Of a stretch of DNA of 64,000 bases, positions 59,301 to 64,000 are shown one piece after another. Positions within the stretch are counted from its first letter, which is position 1, and each line of letters opens with the position of its first letter. The notes beneath the pieces are model-generated. The model was not told where the DNA came from and made no database searches. It saw nothing but the letters and a program-made list of their open reading frames with translations. A program made the translations under genes and the position numbers. Source of the stretch: Ricordea florida (lineage: Eukaryota > Cnidaria > Anthozoa > Corallimorpharia > Ricordeidae); assembly GCA_949710005.1 (NCBI GenBank), contig OX453280.1, forward strand, positions 12,691,605-12,755,604, given 5' to 3'.

Positions 59301-61220
59301 CTTTCAGCTAATACCAATTAATAGCATTTACCAGATCAGTTACAATCATGAATCTGCAGTGTTATTAACTTTCAAATTGAATCCAGATAAATATGATGTA
59401 CTCAAATAAACATTGAAAAAGATGTCATCTCCTTGATTAATCAACATATCATGTAAATAATATGTAGGCTCATTTACAAAGCATCAGTCTGAACTATTAG
59501 CATAAGCATAATAACTATAACCAGCGATCAACATCATCTTACAGCCAGCTCCCCTATACATCTGAGCATTATATATTGGCCAAGCATGAGGTCAAGTTGC
59601 CAATGTATTACAGTGTAAATGGCCTGCAATTAAGTTTTTATTTTTTTTTTTGCATTTTTATTGAACAAGACAACTTTGTCTTGCTTAATTTAAAAAAAAT
59701 AATGCTAAAGGCCAACCATCTTGATAGAACAAGTTTGGTCAATTTGAAAAGGACTAATACTGTGTGGCCATTTTCTTTTGTATTGATGGACAAAGTGGGA
59801 AATCCCAAGAAAGCAAGACAGGGCATGATGTTGCCTGCTTGAGTAGCCAATCTGAACTCAACAACAACAAGAATTATTAATTTATACCAGTTTCTATGTC
59901 AATATTCCACTGCACCTCATAAGATGAATTAATCAATTACAATTACATTTTACAAAGGTTTCAACCACACCACTGGGGTCTACGTCCCCTACTCATTTCG
60001 AACAGTATTTGGGATATACTGACGTCCCACTAGAACGGTGTTGTGAGATGGGACCTACAGTTTTTCATCCTTATCTGAGAAGACTATAATGTCAAACCAT
60101 TTGCAGATGTCATAACAAAGGCAGCACATTTTCCTCAGATATTTATACAAGTTTGAGTGTAGATCCAGCCAAGGTTTGAACTCACGACCTCCCACTCAAC
60201 ACTCTGGCCAGTGCTCTACCAACTGAGCTAACCGGGCAGCAGTCATGATTTGCCTCATCTTGCACCCTTGCGGAACCAGCCAAAAAATAAATTATAATAT
60301 ACCATATAGCTCAATCAATCTGAGAAAAAATATATATATACAATAATGTAGAAACTATACAATACGTTCAATCTGATATTAAATTTTTTCCACTAACTTC
60401 AATTTCTCCTCTTTTGATGGCCTCTTGTTGAAAATCTTCCCAGGAACCAAGTATGGTATGAGTCAAAACCTGGCCATCTTCATCAAATAATGGTCCAGTG
60501 GTACCTAAAAACAACCATTTACGACAAATAAAGCAATAAACTTCAATAATATAATGACAGCACACTACTCCAATTTGTATTCATTAAAAGAAGCTTTAAT
60601 TATCACCCAGCATCCAAAATGACAATATTGATTTCTTAGAAAACAGGGTCAAACAGGAACTCATCATTGTCATTATCATTACAATCGACAAACAGCATTT
60701 TCAAAATGTGTTTAACAGTAAGAAAAATTTAAAGTAAAAACTTTTCAGACTCCATAAACAATTTTTATAATACATATACTTGCAATGTGTTTTAATTAAT
60801 ACTCTGCACTTACTGACGAGCGGAGTGGACATCAGAGGAGCATTAGGAGGAGCTGGTCGAGCCACCATTATACTAGAGATTGCAGAGAAGCAACAAATTA
60901 ATTTGTCTTAATAAATGTATAGTATTGCACATTTGTAGAAACAAGCTCACTTACCATGCACCAATCATGCACTCTTTAAACACTGCATTAATCTGATACT
61001 GGTTAACAGACATGTGTGCATTCAGTGTTACGCTTCCACGAGACTGAGTAATGCTCATACATGTATGATGTACGACAGCAACCCCTTAACTCTCTGGGTA
61101 CATGTAGCTATACCTTTTCCCAACAGGCTGGTTATGCTCCAAAGACTGTTTGATCCGCACTTTGCGTACCATGACAGTTGTGGATGGTTTAGGTACAGAA
61201 GGTCTCTTGGGAGGATGCAC
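24520..61220 (-). CDS. MYCBPAP: MYCBP-associated protein (MYCBPAP) orthologue, 24 exons found, first exon(s) missing
   Basis: Exons in gene order: 61114-61220, 60814-60872, 60398-60504, 59138-59164, 58832-58912, 50249-50324, 49173-49245, 48230-48276, 46354-46417, 41245-41327, 39731-39855, 38601-38719, 37533-37755, 36136-36349, 34625-34788, 34033-34065, 33285-33383, 32091-32212, 29610-29722, 28267-28364, 27507-27561, 26808-26872, 25649-25735, 24520-24603. All have GT-AG sites and matching phases, giving 774 residues and a stop. Family landmarks in order are VMVRKV, ILGSWEDF, NWKRQMLQRKKQQ, YRVGSEFW, LTQTERGYPP, DDLEVVG, FDTNTGVILPGDT with FKSPNAGIFTEMWEL (an ASH/MSP-like Ig module), TPERARSPVDVYIT, DWDLSLEALQ, EMVDSVV..ILGLPEKE, and a Lys-rich tail. 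MYCBPAP is a ciliary/flagellar protein, linked to the axonemal central apparatus and to MYCBP binding. Human MYCBPAP is about 950 residues. No initiator exon was found between 61.3 and 64 kb. The 59138-59164 exon (9 codons) is the least certain. Confidence 0.93.
24711..25140. repeat. Degenerate ~105-bp tandem repeat, four to five units
   Basis: GAACCACACTGTATAGTAAAAC recurs at about 24741, 24840, 24947, 25020 and 25124 with changes. Each unit also holds TTTCCAAAGAATG and GCATGGTTTGAT. A stray piece (CTTTCCAAAGAATGGC) is at 25508. It lies in the last MYCBPAP intron. Confidence 0.7.
25190..25500. mobile_element. Dispersed foldback repeat, GCGGGCCGTA family, copy 2 (inverted relative to copy 1)
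   Basis: GCGCGCTGTGATTGG, then TTTAGCGGGCCGTACTTCAC and ATACGGCCCGCTAAAT, then GAGTTCTTAAAAAACTAGC and GGGAGTCGTATTTCTAG, matching 7880-8190 in reverse complement. It is inserted in the minisatellite. Confidence 0.75.
25762..25990 (+). mobile_element. tRNA-derived SINE, same family as 13690-13896
   Basis: GTGTAGTGGTTACCGTGTCG, B-box-like GGAGTTCGAGCC, then ATGGCACTGTACATGTG and TTCTTAGACAAGAAACTT. Confidence 0.7.
26935..27212. mobile_element. MITE with 25-bp terminal inverted repeats
   Basis: TACCAGGAGCCCATCACCC at 26935 is repeated inverted as GGGTGATGGGCTCCTGGTA ending at 27212. Inner arms GCTCGTATCTTTTTATTTTT and AAAAATAGAAAGATACGGGC also pair. Confidence 0.85.
28577..29184. mobile_element. 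Dispersed repeat, GGAGCTCCTCACACA family, copy B (inverted)
   Basis: Reverse complement of 12183-12548, from GGCATGGCTCGCGGGCGCG to TTTAGGCTTGCCTAAATCTA, with a longer (GAC)n stretch and about 200 extra bases before the end. Confidence 0.75.
29286..29438. mobile_element. Hairpin MITE
   Basis: AATTCATGGTAGGCCACCATAT is repeated inverted as ATATGGTGGCCTACCATGAATG. Inner arms GGGGTATACAAG and CTTGTATACCCC also pair. Confidence 0.8.
29949..30014. repeat. (ATT)n microsatellite
   Basis: About 21 uninterrupted TTA/ATT units. Confidence 0.95.
30179..30211. repeat. Palindrome with 14-bp arms
   Basis: TACCTCATGGTATG and CATACCATGAGGTA face across 5 bp. A single CACCATGAGGTAG is at about 30706, which may mark the other end of the same element. 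Confidence 0.8.
30212..32090. other. MYCBPAP intron, no gene seen
   Basis: Short frames only. The segment at about 31760-31890 has two inverted CAATCTGATTGG/CCAATCAGATTG-like motifs, probably a MITE. Confidence 0.4.
32694..33200 (-). pseudogene. CR1/jockey-like LINE 3' end, frameshifted
   Basis: Read on the - strand, broken frames give HNKDVCVRSTRQSKLLHLPA-like and RTEVAKRSFYYHGCTVYNN motifs, the usual C-terminus of such LINE proteins. The element ends in a GATA-type simple tail (TAGATAGATAGA at about 32695). Several stops and shifts are present. Confidence 0.6.
33447..33770 (+). mobile_element. tRNA-derived SINE, diverged
   Basis: GCACGGTAGTGTAGCGGTCA begins the head, and ATGGCAATGTGTTGTTTCC with AACAAGAAACTTAATTC ends the body, matching the two other copies. 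The middle contains a second head-like segment (CGCCGAGTAGTTAGTGCGC). Confidence 0.6.
35455..35740. mobile_element. Dispersed foldback repeat, GCGGGCCGTA family, copy 3
   Basis: GCGCGCTGTAATTGGTCAA, TTTAGCGGGCCGCACTTCAC, then a long inner palindrome with arms TTTTTTCCACTCGGATTTAT and ATAAATCCGAGTGGAAAAAA around GGCCCGCGCGC (about 35632-35695). Confidence 0.75.
36395..36560. mobile_element. AT-rich MITE-like repeat (AAATAAGCACTCG family)
   Basis: GGGAATAAATGAGCACAAGTAA and AAAAATTTACGAGTGCTTATT face each other. Confidence 0.5.
36611..36690 (-). mobile_element. tRNA-like SINE head
   Basis: On the - strand CCGGGTTCGAATCCCG gives a good T-arm and B box. The 5' half does not fold into a regular D arm, so this is a tRNA-derived element rather than a tRNA gene. 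Confidence 0.55.
38730..38919. repeat. (ATA)n and (GATAAT)n microsatellites
   Basis: AATAATAATA runs at about 38742-38800 and ATGATAATGATA runs at about 38876-38917. Confidence 0.9.
38920..39105. repeat. 186-bp nearly perfect palindrome
   Basis: Arms of about 90 bp run from ACTTCTCGGC inward to CCTCCTCAGGTGA and mirror out from TCACCTGAGGAGG to GCCGAGAAGAAGT. The centre is near 39013 with almost no spacer. The left arm has one more CTTGGT unit than the right. Overlapping frames on both strands simply reflect the symmetry. Confidence 0.9.
39934..40030. repeat. (TACA)n microsatellite
   Basis: About 20 uninterrupted CATA units. Confidence 0.95.
40238..40990 (+). pseudogene. CR1/jockey-like LINE RT C-terminal half, broken
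   Basis: Successive frames give NNFQLNSLKCKELCIDFRR, LRDDLTWNDHVNNITAKAS, a TAG stop in place of the next codon, RIYLLKQLKRTGIDG, YVCIRSVLEYASQAFHA, then frame changes to SYRGALADANLMPLLERRD and KRMFSLPD. This is the end of the RT domain of a non-LTR element. A simple CTAT-type tail follows at about 41110-41143. It is a dead, 5'-truncated copy in a MYCBPAP intron. Confidence 0.75.
41790..41945. mobile_element. AT-rich MITE-like repeat (AAATAAGCACTTA family)
   Basis: GGACTAAATAAGCACTTAAAAC and GGTCTTTAAAAACTTTACTCG match the repeats at 12780, 36395 and 58500. Confidence 0.45.
42180..42350. mobile_element. Element end with GCTAACG hairpins, truncated relative of 48861-49066
   Basis: CGTCAGAGCGAATTCGCTCTGACG is a perfect palindrome. 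The unit GACGAAGGGCTAACG is repeated as GACGACGGGCTAACG. The right part (TTACCTTACGGTGGTACAAA to TTTGATTATCC) is shared with the element at 48861. Confidence 0.6.
43500..44110. repeat. Cluster of TTCTAGAA motifs
   Basis: About 600 bp with many copies of (A)GTTCTAGAA and half motifs GTTCTA/TAGAAC at irregular spacing, between the two RT pieces of the Tx1-like LINE. No coding capacity. Confidence 0.7.
45327..45718. mobile_element. MITE inserted in the Tx1-like LINE
   Basis: TGATAAGGGGACAGAATCT and AGATTCTGTCCCCTTATCA are the ends, continuing inward as ATTTTTAG and CTAAAAAC. Confidence 0.85.
45441..45644. mobile_element. Second MITE nested in the first
   Basis: TAGCCTGCGAACAGGCTCCC begins it and GGGAGCCTGTTCGCAGGCTA ends it: a perfect 20-bp terminal inverted repeat. 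The interior is GC rich. Confidence 0.85.
45736..46062 (-). mobile_element. tRNA-derived SINE with cloverleaf-like head, body present twice
   Basis: The head at 45812-45884 (- strand) reads GGCTTGATAGCTCAGTTGG, B box GAGTTCGAATCCC, and ends TCAGGCC, which can pair with its 5' end, so it still resembles a tRNA. A 60-bp body (ATTAATTGATCATCGCAGTT) occurs at about 45743-45803 and again at about 45994-46055, on both sides of the head. Confidence 0.65.
46701..46909. mobile_element. MITE
   Basis: ACCCTTTCACTCCCA at 46701 and TGGGAGTGAAAGGGT ending at 46909. Confidence 0.75.
47191..47431. mobile_element. hAT-like MITE containing a (TG)n run
   Basis: AGGGTTGTCACTAAG starts it and CTTAGTGACAACCCT ends it. 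The flanks GAACTAGC and GAACTAGA agree in 7 of 8 positions, which fits an 8-bp target duplication of the hAT type. Inside, (TG)n at about 47264-47331 leads into a G run. Confidence 0.75.
47264..47331. repeat. (TG)n microsatellite
   Basis: About 33 uninterrupted TG units followed by about 14 G. Confidence 0.95.
47630..47703. repeat. 21-bp tandem repeat, about 3.5 copies
   Basis: ACATGTCGGCTCGGCAACA repeats with a GGCTCGAC variant at both ends. Confidence 0.85.
47784..47906. mobile_element. Hairpin MITE, TACGACGAGA family
   Basis: ATCTCGTCGTACATGAACTA at 47811 is repeated inverted as TAGTTCATGTACGACGAGAT, with CAATTATTCC and GGAATAATTATT further out. Related end at about 4860-4880. Confidence 0.75.
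48861..49066. mobile_element. Foldback element with ~60-bp terminal inverted repeats
   Basis: GTTGATAAAGTAATTTATAC is repeated inverted as TATAAATTACTTTATCAAC. Outer parts CACAAGAAACTGGGATA and TATCCCAATTTTTTGTG also pair. The core has CGTCTTTTGCTCTAACGAAG and CTAACGCTCGAAAGG. Confidence 0.75.
49851..49997. mobile_element. Hairpin MITE
   Basis: TGTGATCCGAGATCACA, CATGGC and CCAAAGAAACC are mirrored by GGTTTCTTTGG, CCATGG and TGTGATCTCGGATCACA; the ends are TCCGGATT and AATCCGGA. Confidence 0.8.
51143..51285. repeat. 41-bp subterminal tandem repeat, about 3.4 copies
   Basis: Units start at 51143, 51184, 51225 and 51266 with GARTTTCCATATGATAACTT and end AAATATCTCCCATA, near the left end of the transposon. 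Confidence 0.85.
51596..52300 (-). pseudogene. N-terminal exon of a Tnp2/EnSpm-like transposase-type protein, catalytic part absent
   Basis: The frame is open from 52447, but the better start is the ATG at 52298-52300 (MADDMDEHGRYRRGRYKKYL). This is followed by a basic patch, two copies of a DPEIDSCEE acidic repeat, a long Asp/Glu/Ser-rich stretch, and finally LYSGAPLTSSMSVVMLLTFV, KHKLTREAFNDLLSVIEAHC and NNCKTS. This closing segment matches, from memory, the region preceding the zinc-binding and catalytic parts of animal Tnp2-like transposases. The frame stops three codons later, and a weak GTAATT donor follows KTS. No downstream exon is visible in the 780 bp left before the transposon end, so the catalytic region seems deleted. 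It is transcribed away from the BEN gene, with 240 bp between the start codons. Confidence 0.6.
52301..52539. promoter_or_regulatory. Presumed bidirectional promoter between the two transposon genes
   Basis: Only 239 bp separate the two divergent ATGs. It holds GTCATGTGGACATGTCATGTGAC, a direct/inverted CATGT cluster, near 52333-52353. No clear TATA box is seen. Confidence 0.4.
52540..56480 (+). CDS. BEN-domain protein, complete, six exons, inside the transposon
   Basis: Exons 52540-52591, 53198-53371, 54064-54903, 55069-55151, 55625-55844 and 56347-56480 join with phases 1, 1, 1, 0, 1 to 500 residues. Residues 19-75 form an acidic module (LWYLVMYEDDANLRVLG, ending WLPNGQYYDAKVLQIG). Residues 77-150 are Lys/Arg/Glu rich and probably helical. 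A Thr/Pro/Ser-rich linker (about 160-290) follows, then an acidic patch (SSEDEVSEEDED). A short coiled segment (IENEALRKRLEKVHRRL) precedes the C-terminal BEN domain, about 400-485: FFTKETLAVSC, HQPLNPVIVQALIGKVSSKF and PTPSQLVQKLNVKC. BEN domains bind DNA or chromatin proteins, so a role in binding the element's own ends or in controlling its expression is possible but unproven. The frame is intact throughout, unlike every other mobile-element gene here. It could alternatively be a host gene that the repeats flank by chance. Confidence 0.85.
55263..55560. mobile_element. G-run MITE in BEN intron 4
   Basis: ATACCATAAAGTTCCGGTTATA at the left and TATAACTGGAATTTTATGGTAT at the right. The interior has several GGGGGGGCTTATAA units. 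Confidence 0.8.
55985..56240 (+). mobile_element. Possible LINE 3' end with ACTTC tail
   Basis: Sequence ending AATAAAGTTGACTTC followed by (ACTTC)n at about 56215-56238, inside BEN intron 5. The short frame before it (LPNLCKVLSTSSYLGLPLL) resembles nothing I can name. The call rests on the poly(A)-like signal and simple tail. Confidence 0.35.
56570..56745. mobile_element. Hairpin MITE just 3' of the BEN gene
   Basis: TTTTCACTAGCGACGCAAGC and GCTTGCGTCGCTAGTGAAAA are the ends; AACACGTTACTGC inner arms pair too. Confidence 0.85.
57535..58070. repeat. Right subterminal repeat region of the transposon
   Basis: Dense TATGGGAATGGTATGG and complementary CCATACCATTTCCATA motifs, mirroring 50825-51110. 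Confidence 0.75.
58500..58700. mobile_element. AT-rich MITE-like repeat (AAATAAGCACTCG family)
   Basis: GTGCAAATAAGCACTCGTAATT and TTTGAAAAATTCACTTGTGC are shared with the repeats at 12780, 36395 and 41790. Confidence 0.5.
59165..60397. other. MYCBPAP intron with SINE
   Basis: No further exon recognised, though a very small one could be hidden. 59570-59860 is a GGCCA-rich MITE-like unit related in style to 61980-62260. Confidence 0.4.
59965..60240 (-). mobile_element. tRNA-derived SINE
   Basis: On the - strand GCTGCCCGGTTAGCTCAGTT carries the A box and GTGAGTTCAAACC the B box. The acceptor ends do not pair, and a body follows to about 59965. Confidence 0.7.
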
Positions 61221-62335
61221 CTATTGACAAAAATGTTATTTTCAATCGACTTGCAATTAACACCACAAAACTGCAGGTAATGCATACCCATCATTTGATG
61301 TTTTGCACGATAATACACGTGGATATTTTATGAGTTGTGTAGTATTAATTTTTTCCAACCCCACAGGGGTGGGGAAAAATGAGCAATGACTAAAATGTCC
61401 ATCTACAGTATTATCTCGCAAAACATCATTAGAGGTTTATTATTCTGCTGAATTTTTTACGTCATCAAGCACCTATATTTTTAGCTAGAGTACAGAAAGA
61501 GGCAAACTTTCACATTCTTCATACGGTGAGTGTGAGCTACATTATATATATATATGTAACAAAGTACCAGAAAAATTTTCTTAATTTGATTAGCTAAAGT
61601 CAGTGTCATGAATAACAGGTTCCTGGCACTTGAAGCTTAACCAAAATAACCTGTCAGATTTTTCATTTACCATATTTATTCTTACAAAGACTGAAATTAG
61701 TTTTAGAAGAAACACTCTGCAAAAAGTTCTAGCAGACGTGAAAGCTATGTTCTAAATGAAAGTATCTGTAAAGCTCAACGTAACTAAGTTAGTCATCCAG
61801 AAAGTTACGTTTAAAAGCTGTAAACAAATCAAAATTTGCTTTGTCCAGTCCAGCCATTTTTTTTCTTTTTCGTCCTCCTCCAGAAACAGTGTAATATGCT
61901 AGTGTACAATACCCTGGCATATTTTGCATGTTCTCTTGACCTTATAAGGCAAAATAACGTAATAGTGAAATAATAAACATTGGTATGCATTATTGACCAA
62001 GTGTAAGGTCAGCTATTAAAATGGCTGCATATTGGCCAAGTTCTTTTTTTGCGTTTCAATTGCCCGAGATGTACAGTGTAGTAGTCAAGGTTGAAAAAGG
62101 ACCAAGAAAAGAACAAGGCTAATCGAATATAGCCATCTTGGCCAAACATTGCCTGGTCAATAAAGCAATTATTAAATGGCCACTTTTATGGGACATTAAT
62201 TAGTGGGCAACCTAAGCAGAAAGGCCAACTTTTCCCACTGAGCTAGCCAATCAGAACTCAAGATCTGCATCGCCTTGCCTACACAGAACCATGCAGTAAG
62301 TTGTAATAAAAATGAATATACTGGTAAAAGGGATG

Positions 62336-62787
62336 CAGGGCTAAAAATTGACGGTCGCACGATCGCCAGTGGCAAGTTCAAACTGACCAGGGCTACCAAA
62401 AGTTAAGGTTAGAACGCCCGATGTGTGACTATATGCTACAGAATTTCGAAAAGTTGCAATGTAAATAATGCGAAGCACAAAGCTGAAAAATAAAACTCAA
62501 TATGTAGTTTAACTGGACTTCCTTTCTTTTCATTTCTTTGCCTGGACTCTAAAGATCATCGATTGTAGTGAATTTTTAGTTCTGAAGTGGAAATTGGGAG
62601 CCGTTTTAGCAGTGATTTCATGAATGATCCACATTCAAAACATATAGATGCCATTTTGATTTTATGATTGCCACGTGACTCTCACAGAAAAAAATTGAGG
62701 GCTACTTCATTTTGGGAGGGGCCACTAAGAATGCAAGGAAACTGGCCCGACTGGCCACCAAGTACTGGAGTTAATTTTTAGCCCTGG
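62336..62787. mobile_element. MITE
   Basis: CAGGGCTAAAAATTGAC at the left and TTAATTTTTAGCCCTG at the right, with ACTGACCAGGG/ACTGGCCACCA inside. Confidence 0.7.
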
Positions 62788-63026
62788 GGATGGTCATCAA
62801 TAAATTGCCAACCGTGCTGATATTAACTACAGAACTAAATTTAACAGATCTTGAGTTTATAGAGTGATCAAAATCTCAGAGTAAGGCCTTGATGCATTGA
62901 CCAATTGGTAAGTTTATACACAAATTGCCCCCGTATATCATCAATATCCGTTTGAGATGTTCCCTTAAAGACTGAATGTTCAAGGAAATTGGCTTTGTTT
63001 GGGCAAAGATGGTTCAAGTCAAAGAG

Positions 63027-63319
63027 GTCATATCCCGGGGGGGGGGGGGTACTTTAGGAATTTCTGGGTGGGGATGTGCCGCTGGAACCTTGAAACCCTT
63101 AGCCTATACCAGAGCTGGCGCAGCTGAATTTTGCTACCCTATACTAGAGTAAACCCCCCAAATCACTCCTATTCTAGAGAAGCTGTATTCCACTAGCACA
63201 GTCTAGCCAAAACAAAACCTTATACCACAATCGTTTCTCTCTCCAAAAATGATTTTATTTATACCAGTTCAGTTTTTTTTTATTCTCAACCAACAGGTCA
63301 GTTTCGTGAAAAATGATAC

Positions 63320-63370
<51 letters not shown>

Positions 63371-63397
63371 TGCTTGAAAACCATACCCTTCACAGCG

Positions 63398-63441
<44 letters not shown>

Positions 63442-63453
63442 GGGGGTCATATC
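63027..63453. mobile_element. G/C-run MITE
   Basis: GTCATATCCCGGGGGGGGGG begins it and CCCCCCCCCGGGGGTCATAT ends it. GGTAC and GTAC follow the runs, and GATGTGCCGCTG/CAGCGGCACAT pair inside. Confidence 0.8.
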
Positions 63454-64000
63454 TACTTCACATCTGGTTATGAAAGGACTTTAATTTATAGACAAATGTA
63501 ACTAGACATTTTACCCATGTACAATTTAGTATACTGTAGGAGAATCCTGCCTTTATGACTGGCCAATCAAAGTGCATGCTATTAGCTACTGAATACACTC
63601 ACCAATTTAGTACATTCTCCTTACTGCAGGAATATATGTGTATCAAATCTACAGGGCTCACTAAGGAGAATAATTATTTGTAACTAAAAATGCAAAGGGG
63701 CTTAAAAGGTACATGTATCATGCATGACAACTTTAAAACCACATTGGGACATATACCTTCCCAAAGGGTGTTAGGGAGTTTTCCCTTTCCTCTTATAATA
63801 TGTCGTAAATTGTTCCCATTGTGCAACATTTCCACGTCACAAATGTTCTTTTTTTCTTTTTTCTTCAAGGAGACTGGGATGTGCGAGTTTGAGTGACCGA
63901 ATGATGTAATTTGTTGCTGGGATGAGCTAGCAAAGCATTGGAAAAATAAAAACTTTTGGACTATGGGGACTTTATTTTGGTTCTCTTGAGAACAGTTTGT

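Larger units (their letters stand above)
61221..64000. other. Upstream of the first recognised MYCBPAP exon; repeat rich, no exon found
   Basis: The missing initiator exon(s) may be here or beyond the window. A short - strand frame MAGLDKANFDLFTAFKRNFL at about 61780-61860 ends without a donor site and was not joined. The two MITEs below fill much of the rest. Confidence 0.4.

Noticed and set aside
61780-61870. MAGLDKANFDLF as the MYCBPAP initiator exon
   Set aside because: The frame closes after about 23 codons and has no GT donor in a usable phase.

Overview
The window is animal nuclear DNA. It has long AT-rich introns with GT-AG boundaries, vertebrate-like orthologues cut into many small exons, and a dense load of LINE pieces, tRNA-derived SINEs and hairpin MITEs. 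Gene content and repeat style suggest an anthozoan cnidarian, probably a stony coral. That assignment is inference; no species can be named from sequence alone.

Layout. From 1 to 4.7 kb lies the 3' end of a + strand gene for a Sushi/CCP single-pass membrane protein, with a foldback element holding a minisatellite upstream. A LINE tail sits at 6.5-7.0 kb. From 8.57 to 14.43 kb a complete five-exon + strand cytochrome P450 of the CYP3 type (513 aa) can be assembled. From 18.8 to 22.0 kb a three-exon + strand gene encodes a 294-aa membrane protein with PPxY motifs. From 24.5 kb to at least 61.2 kb the - strand carries a MYCBPAP orthologue; 24 exons join in phase to 774 residues, and only the first exon(s) are missing. 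It converges on the PPxY gene.

Most of the right half is MYCBPAP intron filled with mobile DNA: a broken Tx1/L1-like LINE (42.9-46.3 kb) itself invaded by MITEs and a SINE, two other LINE tails, several SINEs, many hairpin MITEs and microsatellites. The most notable insertion, at 50.81-58.08 kb, is bounded by short terminal inverted repeats and ATGG-rich subterminal repeats. It carries two head-to-head genes: an intact six-exon BEN-domain protein (500 aa, + strand) and the N-terminal exon of a protein resembling animal Tnp2/EnSpm-type transposases (- strand). It looks like a BEN-encoding DNA transposon whose transposase has lost its catalytic part.

Exons were assembled by eye from splice sites and reading phase. 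No search or alignment was run. The gene models are strong where phase and family motifs agree; repeat classes are assigned from structure and recalled motifs.
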